64,000 nucleotides of DNA. It comes from Actinomycetota bacterium (GTDB lineage Bacteria; Actinomycetota; Actinomycetes; S36-B12; UBA10799). Under the pieces are notes generated by a model that was not told the origin of the DNA, did not search any database, and saw only the letters and a program-made list of their open reading frames with translations. Below, piece by piece: positions 8,939 through 16,837 of the stretch. A program made the position numbers and the translations under genes. Where the stretch lies: the NCBI GenBank assembly GCA_020636995.1, contig JACJWU010000004.1, positions 62,001-126,000 on the forward strand, written 5' to 3'. Position 1 is the stretch's first letter, and every line of letters begins with the position of its first letter.

Positions 8939-10099
8939 TCACAGCCGGGCGACACCCTCCTGACGCGCAGCGGCGGCCACCGCGTCGGCGACGTACGGGG
9001 CGACCTTGCGGTCGAAGACCGACGGCACGATGTAGTCCGCGGCCACCGCGTCGCCCACGAGTTCGGACAGCGCATCGGCCGCGGCCATCTGCATCCCGGT
9101 CGTGATCCTGGTGGCCCGCACATCCAGCGCGCCGCGGAACACCCCGGGGAACGCGAGCACGTTGTTGATCTGGTTCGGGAAGTCACTGCGGCCCGTCGCC
9201 ACAACCGCTGCATACTTGCCGGCCACGGCGGGGTCGACCTCCGGTGTGGGGTTGGCCAGGGCGAAGATGATCGCGTCGTCGGCCATACCCGCGATCGCCG
9301 ACTCCGGGACCTGCCCGGCGGAGACCCCGATGAAGACATCGGCGCCCTCGAGCCCCGCCTCGATCGACCCACACACCCCACGCGGGTTGGTGCGCGCAAC
9401 CAGGTCCGCCTTCACTCCCGTGAGAGTCTGCCGGTCTGCGCACAACAGTCCTTGCGAGTCCGCCACGCACACATCCTTGACGCCGGCGGCCAGAAGCATG
9501 TTCGTGACCGCCACGCCCGCCGCACCGGCACCGGACACGACGACCCGCAGGCCGTTCAACTCCCGTCCCGTCAGCCGGGCCGCCGACTCCAGCGCCGCGA
9601 TCACGACGATGGCGGTGCCGTGCTGATCGTCGTGGAAGATCGGGATGTCCAAACGCTCCTGAAGACCGTCCTCGATCTCGAAGCAGCGGGGGGCGGAGAT
9701 GTCCTCGAGGTTCACCCCACCGAACGCCGGAGCGATCCGCACGATCGTCTCGATGATCTCTTCGGTGTCCGTGGTGTCCAGGCAGATCGGCACCGCATCC
9801 ACGCCGCCAAACTCCTTGAACAGCAGCGCTTTGCCCTCCATGACCGGCAGGGCAGCCTCCGGCCCGATGTCACCGAGGCCGAGAACGGCCGTACCGTCGG
9901 AAACCACAAGCACGGTGTTCGACTTCCACGTGTAGTCGTAGGCCAGATCCTTGCGCTGCGCGATGGCCTCGGACACCCGGGCTACGCCGGGCGTGTAGGC
10001 CAGAGCCAGGCCGGCGCCGTCGCGGATACGCACAGTCGGGCGTATCTCGATCTTGCCTCGCCGGTGGAGCGGAAATGCAGGGTCGTTCTCTAGATCCAC
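8939..10099 (-). CDS. NAD(P)-dependent malic enzyme
   Basis: This 386-residue oxaloacetate-decarboxylating malate dehydrogenase makes pyruvate and NAD(P)H from malate. Signatures are the catalytic tyrosine region LALAYTPGVA (Tyr35), the LLFKEFGGVDAVPICLDT lysine region, DDQHGTA and the Rossmann motif VVVSGAGAAGVAV. The length fits the small bacterial form without a phosphotransacetylase domain. It starts at GTG with AAGGA about 10 bp upstream. The cofactor preference cannot be read by eye. It is divergent from the solute-binding lipoprotein gene. Confidence 0.93.
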   Translation of the reverse strand: MDLENDPAFPLHRRGKIEIRPTVRIRDGAGLALAYTPGVARVSEAIAQRKDLAYDYTWKSNTVLVVSDGTAVLGLGDIGPEAALPVMEGKALLFKEFGGVDAVPICLDTTDTEEIIETIVRIAPAFGGVNLEDISAPRCFEIEDGLQERLDIPIFHDDQHGTAIVVIAALESAARLTGRELNGLRVVVSGAGAAGVAVTNMLLAAGVKDVCVADSQGLLCADRQTLTGVKADLVARTNPRGVCGSIEAGLEGADVFIGVSAGQVPESAIAGMADDAIIFALANPTPEVDPAVAGKYAAVVATGRSDFPNQINNVLAFPGVFRGALDVRATRITTGMQMAAADALSELVGDAVAADYIVPSVFDRKVAPYVADAVAAAARQEGVARL

Positions 10100-10186
10100 G
10101 AATCATCCTTGGTGTCGGGCATGCGGTGTCATCTTTCCACAGTGGCTTGCCGCACAATGGGGGCAGTTGTCCGAGAGGGATCCGGA

Positions 10187-11134
10187 ATGAGTCTGCGCGT
10201 ACGTGCATCAGTGGCCGTTGCCTGTGTGGCTGCGGTTGCCGGCGGTCTGCTGTCCGGATGTCAGAACACCACTGCGCAACCGGTGGCCAGCCCCAGCAAC
10301 GCCGGCCCGGTCAGTGGTCTGGCCGCCAAGGTCCCGGAGAAGATCCGCGCGGACGGCTTGCTCACCGTCGGCATCGACCCCAACTTCCCACCCATGGAGT
10401 ACCTCGATCGCGGACAGGCGATCGGCGCCGACCTCGATCTGATGCGGGCGATCGCCGACCGTCTGGGCCTTGAAGCCCAGTTCATCGAGGATGCCTACGC
10501 CCTTCTCGTACCGGGGGTCGCGGCCGGGCGATTCGAAACGGCGATCTCGGCGCTCGCCGTCGACGACAACGACCTGCAGAACGCCACGATGCTGACGTAC
10601 TACCGCTCGGGCTCACAACTGGCAGTACGGCCACCGGCGAAGAAGCGCTTCGGCCCCCGCAATCTGTGCGGCCGCAAGATCACAGTGCTGGACGGCAGCA
10701 TCCAGTACTCGCAACTGGTGGAACGCTCGGCCAACTGCGTGGAGAACAAGAAGGACCCGATCAGGATCCTCTCCTTCCAGTCGCAGGCCCCGGCGACGCA
10801 GGCGGTTCTGGACGGTAAGGCGTACGGCACCCTCGCGGACTCGCCGGTCATCGAATCCGCGGTCCGCGAGTCCAATGGACAACTGGTCACCAACGGCAAA
10901 CCGTTCGACGTGTCGCCGTTCGGCATCGCCATCGCGGCTGAGCGCAAGCAGTTCGCCGAACTCATGCAGGACGCCCTGAAGAGCCTGATGGAGGACGGGA
11001 CGTACCAGCAGATCCTGGACGACTGGGGCATCACCGAGGGGGCCATCACCGACCCCCGGATCCTGACCCGCAAGAACATCCCGGAACCGACCCCTCTCTA
11101 CTCGACACCTGCAACGACGACGCCGAGCCCGTGA
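10187..11134 (+). CDS. ABC transporter substrate-binding lipoprotein, family 3 (amino-acid type)
   Basis: This 315-residue periplasmic-type binding protein is anchored by a lipid. It has a signal peptide of MSLRVRA plus a hydrophobic stretch ending in the lipobox LSGC, with Cys25 as the lipidation site. The mature part begins with a Ser/Pro/Ala linker and then shows family-3 features: LLTVGIDPNFPPMEYLDRGQ, IGADLDLMRAIADRLG, the FETAISAL region and LMEDGTYQQILDDWGI. It probably binds a polar amino acid, but the ligand is not predictable. The ATG at 10187 is preferred over the frame start at 10109 because GAGAGGGA sits just upstream and the signal peptide starts here. No permease or ATPase gene is next to it, so it is an orphan receptor in this window. 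Confidence 0.9.
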   Translation: MSLRVRASVAVACVAAVAGGLLSGCQNTTAQPVASPSNAGPVSGLAAKVPEKIRADGLLTVGIDPNFPPMEYLDRGQAIGADLDLMRAIADRLGLEAQFIEDAYALLVPGVAAGRFETAISALAVDDNDLQNATMLTYYRSGSQLAVRPPAKKRFGPRNLCGRKITVLDGSIQYSQLVERSANCVENKKDPIRILSFQSQAPATQAVLDGKAYGTLADSPVIESAVRESNGQLVTNGKPFDVSPFGIAIAAERKQFAELMQDALKSLMEDGTYQQILDDWGITEGAITDPRILTRKNIPEPTPLYSTPATTTPSP

Positions 11135-11180
11135 GGGTCCCGCAGCGCAATGGCGCCTGATTGGGGTTACCCTCGCGGCT

Positions 11181-11567
11181 ATGCAGTCCTCTGAGGTCGT
11201 CCTCACTGTTCCCGCTGAGAGCTCGTACGTGTCTTTGGTGCGTACCGCTGCGTCTGCGGTGTGCTCCCAGGCCGACTTCACAGTGGACGCTCTGGACGAC
11301 TTCCGACTGGCCGTGGACGAGGCATGTGCACTTGCGATCGCCGCGGCTCCCGAAGGTGCCGACCTCACGGTGACCTTTCGAACGCTCGGACACACCGTGG
11401 AGGTGGATCTGCTCTCTCCGAGCGCCACGGGATCACCGATCGGCACCAACACCTTCGCCTGGACGGTTCTGACGGCACTGGTGGACAGTGTCGAGACCGA
11501 GGTGACCGACGACAGCCTGCTCGGTATCAGACTGCGGGCCCATGGGATCGAATCGGTGGCCTCGTGA
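11181..11567 (+). CDS. rsbW: RsbW-type anti-sigma factor (GHKL serine kinase fold)
   Basis: This 128-residue protein resembles the HATPase_c_2 anti-sigma regulators of the SigB/SigF partner-switching systems. An early motif LTVPAESSYVSLVR is followed by VDEACALAI in place of the canonical N-box, a variant common in actinobacterial members as I recall. Its stop overlaps the GTG of the sigma-factor gene (GTGA), so the pair should be made in equal amounts. Function inferred: it holds the sigma factor until an antagonist binds. No RsbV/anti-anti-sigma gene is adjacent. Confidence 0.85.
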   Translation: MQSSEVVLTVPAESSYVSLVRTAASAVCSQADFTVDALDDFRLAVDEACALAIAAAPEGADLTVTFRTLGHTVEVDLLSPSATGSPIGTNTFAWTVLTALVDSVETEVTDDSLLGIRLRAHGIESVAS

Positions 11568-12361
11568 CCACTCCCCCAGCGCGCCGTGGCGGCTGGAGCG
11601 AGGCCGACCGCGAACGAGAGCACGAATTGCTTGCCCGCCTGGCGGCCCTGCCCCCCGACGATGACGCCCGCGGTCCCATCCGCGATGAACTGGTGACGAT
11701 GCACCTGCCGCTCGTCCACCACCTGGCGCGCCGGTTCCGTGACCGCGGGGAACCGCACGACGATCTCGTACAGGTCGGAACGATCGGACTTATCAAGGCC
11801 GTGGACCGGTTCGACCCGCAGCGGGGTGTCGAGTTCTCCACTTACGCCACGCCGACCGTGCTCGGCGAGATCAAGCGCCACTTCCGGGACAAGGGCTGGT
11901 CGGTACGGGTACCGCGACGGCTGCAGGAACTGCGCCTCGCGATCACACGCGCGACCGCGGAGCTGTCGCAGGACCTCGGCCGATCCCCCACAGTCAAGGA
12001 ACTCGCCGCACGCCTCGAGGTGACGGAGGAGGAGGTCCTCGAGGGGCTGGAAGCGGCCCAGTCCTACAGCACCCTGTCGCTGGATGGCTCCGCCGGTGAT
12101 TCCGACGGGGAATCCCCGGCCCTCGTCGACACTCTTGGCAGCGACGACGCGGCACTGGAGAACGTGGAGTACCGGGAAACGCTTCGTCCGCTGCTGGATG
12201 CTCTGCCACCACGGGAACGCCAGATCGTGCTGCTGCGCTTCTTCCACAACAAGACACAGTCGGAGATCGCAGCTGAGGTCGGCGTCTCCCAGATGCATGT
12301 CTCGCGCCTGCTGGTGAAGGCCCTGGGCACTCTGCGCGGGGCGATGGGTGTGGACGCGTAA
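11564..12361 (+). CDS. SigB/SigF/SigG-family RNA polymerase sigma factor
   Basis: This 265-residue group 3 sigma factor has region 2 (HLPLVHHLARRF, DLVQVGTIGLIKAVDRFDP, FSTYATPTVLGEIKRHFRDK), region 3 (WSVRVPRRLQELRLAI) and region 4 (LPPRERQIVLLRFFHNKTQSE, then VGVSQMHVSRLL). Length and motif order match the SigF class of general stress or developmental factors. The GTG start overlaps the rsbW stop. Downstream is a tandem array of hairpins facing a convergent gene. Which SigF paralogue this is cannot be decided here. Confidence 0.92.
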   Translation: MTTPPARRGGWSEADREREHELLARLAALPPDDDARGPIRDELVTMHLPLVHHLARRFRDRGEPHDDLVQVGTIGLIKAVDRFDPQRGVEFSTYATPTVLGEIKRHFRDKGWSVRVPRRLQELRLAITRATAELSQDLGRSPTVKELAARLEVTEEEVLEGLEAAQSYSTLSLDGSAGDSDGESPALVDTLGSDDAALENVEYRETLRPLLDALPPRERQIVLLRFFHNKTQSEIAAEVGVSQMHVSRLLVKALGTLRGAMGVDA

Positions 12362-12373
12362 GCCCCCGCGCCA

Positions 12374-12851
12374 GCAGATTGCAGAACCGACCACCTACTG
12401 GACCACTACGCAATCTGCCCCCAACTAGCGTGCGCCGGCATTGCACCCCGGGCCAGCCCCACGCTCCGAGCACCCCCGGACCACCGGCGTTCAGTCCAGC
12501 AGATTGCAGAACCGACCACCTAATGGACCACTACGCAATCTGCCCCCAACCAGCGTGCGCCGGCGTTGCACCCCGCGCCAGCAGATTGCAGAACCGACCA
12601 CCTAGTGGACCGCTACGCAATCTGCCCTCAACCAGCGTGCGCCGGCGCTACACCACGCGCCAGCAGATTGCAGAACCGACCGCCCAGTGGACCACTACGC
12701 AATCTGCCCCCAACCAGCGTGCGCCGGCGTTGCACCCCGCGCCAGCAGATTGCAGAACCGACCACCTAGTGGACCCCTACGCAATCTGCCCCGGGCCGGG
12801 CCAGCCCCACGCTCCGAGCACATCCCGGACCCCCGGCGTTCAGTCCAGCAG
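12374..12851. repeat. tandem array of five 45-bp hairpins, mainly 82-bp period
   Basis: Five copies of a 45-bp imperfect palindrome start at 12374, 12499, 12581, 12663 and 12745. Each has 9-bp arms GCAGATTGC and GCAATCTGC around a core with a small inner stem (CCAC...GTGG), and the apex differs between copies (cta, taa, tag). Copies 2-5 are exactly 82 bp apart, separated by a G/C-rich linker with GTGCGCCGGCGTTGCACC. Copy 1 is 125 bp from copy 2. A second direct repeat of about 55 bp (gggccagccccacgctccga ... ggcgttcagtccagcagat) occurs before copy 2 and after copy 5. Its last part is the 3' end of the convergent membrane-protein gene. The period is not a multiple of three, so the array is noncoding. 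It fills the gap between sigF and that gene. Confidence 0.9.
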
Positions 12852-13223
12852 ATCGGCGCCGGTGGCGGGCCGTAGTGTCAGCACGATGCCGATCACGCAG
12901 ACGACCGCGATGACCACACCGGCGACCACGGCGGCACCGTCACCTTCCCAGAACAACCATGCCGACACCAGACCGAAGACCTGCGCCAGCACCATCGGCG
13001 TGCGCGCCAGTCGGCTGCGGCGCCACAACCCCCGCGCGATCAGGCCCATCCCCGCGGCGAACAGCAGGTAGATGATCACTTCTGCGACCGGCGCGGCCCC
13101 GGTGTTCGTGCCCTGTGTGTCGAAGGAGGCGACCCCGAGAGCGATCGCGAAGATCACGATCGCCACGGCCTCCGCGCCAGCGATCAGAGCAGCCTGCCGG
13201 GCCGGCGTCAGTCCCTGTTCCAC
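12840..13223 (-). CDS. small integral membrane protein (Rv3217c-like position)
   Basis: This 127-residue protein has about four hydrophobic segments (AALIAGAEAVAIVIFAIALG, EVIIYLLFAAGMGLIA, MVLAQVFGLVSAWLFW, VVAGVVIAVVCVIGIVL) and an otherwise short polar content. It starts at GTG. The adjacent divergent gene is a diacylglycerol-kinase-like enzyme, then whiB1; from memory, M. tuberculosis has a small integral membrane protein (Rv3217c) in the same position and orientation. Function unknown. Its last codons lie inside sequence that is duplicated in the neighbouring hairpin array. Confidence 0.8.
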   Translation of the reverse strand: MEQGLTPARQAALIAGAEAVAIVIFAIALGVASFDTQGTNTGAAPVAEVIIYLLFAAGMGLIARGLWRRSRLARTPMVLAQVFGLVSAWLFWEGDGAAVVAGVVIAVVCVIGIVLTLRPATGADLLD

Positions 13224-13255
13224 GTGGCGAATCTACCGCTCGCTACGGTGGGGCG

Positions 13256-14182
13256 GTGCGAGGCCTTCTCGTGGTCAACCCCAAAGCGACCACCACCACC
13301 GACGTGACGCGTGATGTCCTGATCAGCGCTCTGGCCGACAAGTTCCACCTCGAGGTGGTGACGACGACACACCGCGGTCATGCCCGCGAACTCGGCCTGC
13401 AAGCACGCGCCGAGGGGATGGACTGCATCCTGACCCTCGGTGGCGACGGCACGATCCACGAGGTGGTCAACGGCATGCTCGAACAGGGGCCCGGTCCGGA
13501 GCTGCCGGTTCTCGGGACCGTGCCCGGCGGCAGCGCGAACGTCTTCGCGCGGGCCCTCGGCTTTCCCCAGGACGCCGTGGAATCCACAGGTCTGCTCCTA
13601 CGTGCGATGCGGGAGGGCAAGACCCGCACGATCAACCTCGGACGATTCGAGGACACGTACTTCACATTCACCGCCGGCATCGGCATCGACGCCGAGATCA
13701 TGACGAAGATGGAGCAGGCGCGCGCTGACGGCAAGAGCGCCTCCCCCACCCGCTACCTGGCCACGACGCTTAGGCAGTTCTTCGGTGGCACCGATCGCAA
13801 GGAACCTGCGCTGATCCTGCACGCCCCCGGCGCGGAGCCGGTCGAAGGGGTGTTCCTCGTCATCGTCCAGAACACCTCGCCGTGGACCTACTTCGGAGCG
13901 CATCCCATCAATCCCTCCCCGAAGGCCTCCTTCGACGCCGGACTGGACCTGTGGGGAACGAAATCGCTGAGAGTGCCGGCCGCACTTCGCCTGGGCACCC
14001 GGATGGTCTTCAGCAGGGACCGGGGTTCGCCCAAGGCGATCATCGCCTGGCACGACATGCAGGAGTTCCGGATCACAGCGACCCGGCCCACCCCCATGCA
14101 GGTCGACGGCGAGGTGGTGGGCGAGGTCACCGACATCACATTGCGGTCCGTGCCGCGCGCCCTGCGTGTGTATGTGCCCTGA
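13256..14182 (+). CDS. diacylglycerol kinase catalytic-domain (DagK/YegS-type) lipid kinase
   Basis: This 308-residue protein has the catalytic fold of the diacylglycerol/sphingosine kinase family. The N-terminal GLLVVNPKAT is the usual opening motif, LTLGGDGTIHEVVNGML carries the nucleotide-binding GGDGT, and TVPGGSANVFARALGFP is the conserved GT.NDFAR-like segment. The tail PTPMQVDGEVVGE matches the family's D-G-E motif. It is expected to phosphorylate a membrane lipid at the inner leaflet. GTG 13256 is the start because the family N-terminus begins there. It lies upstream of whiB1, as in M. tuberculosis (Rv3218-Rv3219, from memory). The lipid substrate is unknown. Confidence 0.88.
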   Translation: MRGLLVVNPKATTTTDVTRDVLISALADKFHLEVVTTTHRGHARELGLQARAEGMDCILTLGGDGTIHEVVNGMLEQGPGPELPVLGTVPGGSANVFARALGFPQDAVESTGLLLRAMREGKTRTINLGRFEDTYFTFTAGIGIDAEIMTKMEQARADGKSASPTRYLATTLRQFFGGTDRKEPALILHAPGAEPVEGVFLVIVQNTSPWTYFGAHPINPSPKASFDAGLDLWGTKSLRVPAALRLGTRMVFSRDRGSPKAIIAWHDMQEFRITATRPTPMQVDGEVVGEVTDITLRSVPRALRVYVP

Positions 14183-14226
14183 TCGTGACATTTCGGGCTG
14201 AAAACGCCCTCTGAGCCGCCGATTTC

Positions 14227-14242
14227 GGGCCCTCAAGGGCCC
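14227..14242 (+). terminator. possible terminator hairpin after the DagK-like gene
   Basis: Perfect 7-bp arms GGGCCCT and AGGGCCC are separated by two bases, 45 bp after the stop codon. No T-run follows, as is common in high-GC actinobacteria, so its terminator function is only a guess. Confidence 0.45.
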
Positions 14243-14283
14243 AATGTGACGCAGAACACACCGGCGTGAGCAGACTTATGCGC

Positions 14284-14317
14284 CACAAGGCTTGTGCATT
14301 GGTTCACGTTGTGTGAA
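14284..14317 (+). promoter_or_regulatory. two inverted repeats in the whiB1 upstream region
   Basis: CACAAGGCTTGTG (14284-14296) has 6-bp arms around one base. TTCACGTTGTGTGAA (14303-14317) has 5-bp arms around five bases. They lie about 145-175 bp upstream of the whiB1 start. A third inverted repeat with arms TACGGG/CCCGTA is at 14401-14413. Such paired palindromes suggest regulator binding. The mycobacterial whiB1 promoter is known to bind CRP and WhiB1, but these sequences do not fit the CRP consensus TGTGA-N6-TCACA. The binding protein is unknown. Confidence 0.4.
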
Positions 14318-14458
14318 TCTGAAATCGCTGGAGCGCAAGATACGCCACAGCACACCGCCATCAAGCACCACCCCCCGTTCCTGCGGGTCACGGTGTCTGA
14401 TACGGGGCCCGTACATGGCTTTCCAGGGGGGAACGGCCATCAGACTAGGAGGTAACGC

Positions 14459-14719
14459 ATGGACTGGCGCGCGGAGGCTGCCTGCCGTGACGAGGATCCG
14501 GAACTGTTCTTCCCGCTCGGGGACACAGGTCCTGCGTTGATGCAGATCGAGGACGCCAAGTCCGTCTGCCGCGCGTGCGACGTCACGACCGACTGCCTGA
14601 GCTGGGCACTCGAGTCCGGCCAGGAGGCCGGCATCTGGGGCGGCATGTCCGAGGCCGAGCGCCGGCAACTGCGCCGTCGCAGTGCGCGTACCGGACTTGC
14701 CCTCGGCTACCAGCACTGA
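14459..14719 (+). CDS. whiB1: WhiB1-type iron-sulfur transcriptional regulator
   Basis: This 86-residue Wbl protein has the four [4Fe-4S] cysteines Cys9, Cys37, Cys40 and Cys46 (the C-x2-C-x5-C pattern after an isolated first Cys), followed by the turn motif GIWGG (58-62) and a basic C-terminus RRQLRRRSART. The N-terminus MDWRAEAACRDEDPELFFP is the form seen in WhiB1, which acts with the primary sigma factor and senses nitric oxide. A strong AGGAGGT ribosome site precedes the ATG. Position between the DagK-like gene and pdtaS matches M. tuberculosis whiB1 as I recall it. The leader is long and holds inverted repeats, so regulation is likely to be complex. Confidence 0.93.
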   Translation: MDWRAEAACRDEDPELFFPLGDTGPALMQIEDAKSVCRACDVTTDCLSWALESGQEAGIWGGMSEAERRQLRRRSARTGLALGYQH

Positions 14720-14730
14720 CGAACTCTTAC

Positions 14731-14763
14731 GAAGACCGGCCGGCATCGCGTCGGCCGGTCTTC
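14731..14763 (+). terminator. intrinsic-type terminator hairpin after whiB1
   Basis: Perfect 12-bp arms GAAGACCGGCCG and CGGCCGGTCTTC with a 9-base loop begin 12 bp after the whiB1 stop codon. There is no clear T-run. Position and stability make it the likely whiB1 terminator. Confidence 0.75.
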
Positions 14764-14782
14764 GCATGTCCGTAGGCACTCC

Positions 14783-15060
14783 CGTTAGTCCTCGGCACTC
14801 CCGTTAGAGAAACGGCACTCCGGTTAGTCCTACCCGGCCGTACAGGACTAACCAACGTCCCCACGACTAACTGTTCTGTCCAGACAGGTTGGTCACGGGA
14901 GCTGGCCGGGTGGTGGTCATCGGCATCCCGGTTAGAGATCGGCATCCCGGTTAGAGATCGGCATCCCGGTTAGAGACACAGCACTCCGGTTAGTCATACA
15001 CGGCCGTGGGACTCTAACCAACCTGCCGCCGACTAACCAAGATGCCGATCTCTAACCGGA
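14783..15060. repeat. GGTTAG-rich repeat block A
   Basis: About a dozen copies of (C/G)GTTAGwsw or its complement lie here, usually joined to GGCATC or GGCACTCC. The clearest part is three head-to-tail 19-mers ggcatcccggttagagatc at 14922, 14941 and 14960 (the third with a changed end). The segment 14941-15060 is repeated in inverted orientation at about 23542-23661; its last 60 bases differ there at about one position. Decayed IS481 transposase tails lie on both sides. The region holds no believable gene. Confidence 0.85.
14867..14920 (-). pseudogene. decayed IS481-type transposase 3' end (minus strand)
   Basis: Read on the minus strand the bases translate to a short tail ...RPAPVTNLSGQNS followed by a stop codon. 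IS481-family transposases commonly end in a motif like ISRVTNLSGQY, and two other relics in this window end in VTNLPGQND and VTNLSGLNY. Only the last 15 or so codons are recognisable; nothing upstream in frame supports a gene. The relic abuts the GGTTAG-rich repeat block. The call is inference from a short motif. Confidence 0.45.
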
Positions 15061-15101
15061 CTGTCCAGACAGACCCTGACGGGCCCTGCTTCGGGTCCAT
15101 A

Positions 15102-15227
15102 GCCGTCCGCCGCACCCTGACCCACGAACGGCCCACGCGTAACCCAGAGCACGGCCAGTCGACCACCCATCAGCCGCGTCACCGCGACCACAACAGCGTG
15201 ACCAACCTCCCTGGACAGAACGACTAA
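15102..15227 (+). pseudogene. decayed IS481-type transposase C-terminal fragment (plus strand)
   Basis: The plus-strand frame reads VRRTLTHERPTR, then a scrambled stretch, then NSVTNLPGQND and a stop. The first part resembles the RTLxxEWAY segment and the end resembles the SRVTNLxGQ tail of IS481-family integrases. The DDE catalytic core is absent, so this is a remnant. The remaining 70 bp before pdtaS show nothing recognisable apart from another GACTAACCAACG repeat. Confidence 0.45.
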
Positions 15228-15299
15228 CCAACGTGCCGATCTCTCACCGGAAACCGCCGACGAACCGCGCGTCGCCGGCCGGCCCCCACTGCCCACCGG

Positions 15300-16748
15300 T
15301 CACCGCCCGGGGATGACCAGGTCCACCCGCGCCGTGGTGCCCCGGCCGTGGACACCCGGCTCCCAGCTGAGCGAGCCCTTGAGATCGTCGCGAACAAGGG
15401 TCTGGACTATCTGCAGGCCCAGCCGGGCATGGGTCTCGGGAGCGAATCCTGCCGGCAGTCCGGCACCGTCGTCGACGACGCCGACCCGCAGGCGGCGACC
15501 CCGCCGCTCCGCGGACAGGGTGATCTGCCCACCGAGTTCCTGCAGGCCGTGCTCATAGGCGTTCTGCAGCAACTCGGCCACTACCAAGGCGAGCGAACTC
15601 GCGACCGATCCGGGCAAGGTCCCGATCTGCCCCTCGCGCACGACACTCACGTCGTCGCCGAGATCAGCAACCATGGCCACCAGCCGATCGGCGACTGCGT
15701 CGAACTCCACCGCATCGACATCGGTCTGCGACAGCGTCTCGTGCACCAGAGCGATCGCGCTGACCCGCCGGACCGATTCCTCGAGGGCTGCACGGGCCGA
15801 CGGGTCCTCCAAGCGCCTGCTCTGCATGCGCAAGAGGGCCGCAACCGTCTGCAGGTTGTTCTTCACCCGGTGGTGGATCTCCCGGATCGTGTTGTCCTTG
15901 GTCAACAGTGCCCGCTCACCCATTCGCAGATCAGTGACATCGCGCACAAGCAGCACCGCACCGGTGCGAATCCGCGCGGACACCAACGGAATCGATCGCA
16001 ACGACACCGTGACCTCACCGACCTCGACGTCGACGCTGCCCGCACCCCGACCGGCACAGATCACCCCGACCGACTCATCCACGGGCCCGGATCGGGCCGC
16101 CAGTCGCCGGACCTCGTGCTCCAGCAGCCGACCGGTCAGATCGGACATGACCCCCATCCGCCGGAAGGCACTGCGGGCGTTCGGTGAGGCATAGGTGACC
16201 ACACCCTGGGCGTTGAGCAGTAGCAGTCCGTCGCCCACCCGCGGGGGCGTGGAGGAGTCTTGCATACCTTCATGCGGAAACTGCCCCTCAGCGATCATCT
16301 GGCAGAGCACATCCGCGATCTCCCGGTAGGTGCGCTCGAGTTCACCGGCCTCCCGCGGGGACAGGCCACTGCGGCGGGCGATCACCGCGACGACGCGCTG
16401 CCCGTTGTGCACCGGGATCGCTTCGGTTCCCACCGGCAACAGCGAGCCCTCGTCCATCCGGTTGCGTACAACACGTTGGGAGTGGAAGGCGCGCTCTATC
16501 TCCCGCAGGCGGCCTTTGGCGGCGAACAGGCCGACGATGTCCTCCGGGTAGACGGTGGGGCCGGTGCTGGGCCGGACCTGCGCGGCGGCGACGAACCCCG
16601 CGTCGTTCCAGGTCGGCAACCACAGCACGAGATCGGAGAACGAGAGATCCGAAAGCAGCGTCCAGTCGGCCGTCAGCAGATGCAGGTGGGCGATCTGGGC
16701 ACTCGTGAGGTCCGTTCGCTCCCTGGCCAGCCGGTCGAGGTCCACCAT
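15300..16748 (-). CDS. pdtaS: PdtaS-type HisKA_2 sensor histidine kinase
   Basis: This 482-residue cytosolic kinase has an N-terminal GAF-like domain (about 1-150), a PAS-like domain (about 170-275, starting GDGLLLLNAQGVVTYASPN) and a HisKA_2/HWE-type dimer domain with the phospho-acceptor in IREIHHRVKNNLQ (His292/293). A HATPase domain carries the N-box ELLQNAYEHG and the G-boxes VVDDGAGLPAG and LGLQIVQTL. It has no membrane helices. In mycobacteria PdtaS phosphorylates PdtaR, an ANTAR antiterminator; no pdtaR is visible here. Position next to whiB1 in opposite orientation matches M. tuberculosis Rv3219-Rv3220c (from memory), which supports orthology. Confidence 0.93.
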   Translation of the reverse strand: MVDLDRLARERTDLTSAQIAHLHLLTADWTLLSDLSFSDLVLWLPTWNDAGFVAAAQVRPSTGPTVYPEDIVGLFAAKGRLREIERAFHSQRVVRNRMDEGSLLPVGTEAIPVHNGQRVVAVIARRSGLSPREAGELERTYREIADVLCQMIAEGQFPHEGMQDSSTPPRVGDGLLLLNAQGVVTYASPNARSAFRRMGVMSDLTGRLLEHEVRRLAARSGPVDESVGVICAGRGAGSVDVEVGEVTVSLRSIPLVSARIRTGAVLLVRDVTDLRMGERALLTKDNTIREIHHRVKNNLQTVAALLRMQSRRLEDPSARAALEESVRRVSAIALVHETLSQTDVDAVEFDAVADRLVAMVADLGDDVSVVREGQIGTLPGSVASSLALVVAELLQNAYEHGLQELGGQITLSAERRGRRLRVGVVDDGAGLPAGFAPETHARLGLQIVQTLVRDDLKGSLSWEPGVHGRGTTARVDLVIPGR

Positions 16749-16837
16749 GGCTCCGACTGTAGTTGCGCGTGCCGCTGTGACGGATGTCCACCGGCCAACG
16801 ACCGGTCAGTGACCGGCCACCGACCGCAAGGCACACT

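Noticed and set aside
10613..12394. 593-residue minus-strand frame
   Set aside because: It lies opposite the lipoprotein, rsbW and sigF genes, which have clear family motifs; long antisense frames are normal at this GC content.
12374..12851. CRISPR array
   Set aside because: The repeats are palindromic hairpins with an almost constant linker, not unique spacers, and there are no cas genes in the window.
12379..13071. 230-residue protein with repeats across the hairpin array
   Set aside because: The 82-bp period is not a multiple of three, so the repeat is read in different frames, and the frame runs antisense through the membrane-protein gene.
14922..14978. Telomere-like GGTTAG repeats
   Set aside because: The hexamer is embedded in 19-bp units with other conserved bases and lies inside the chromosome next to transposase relics.
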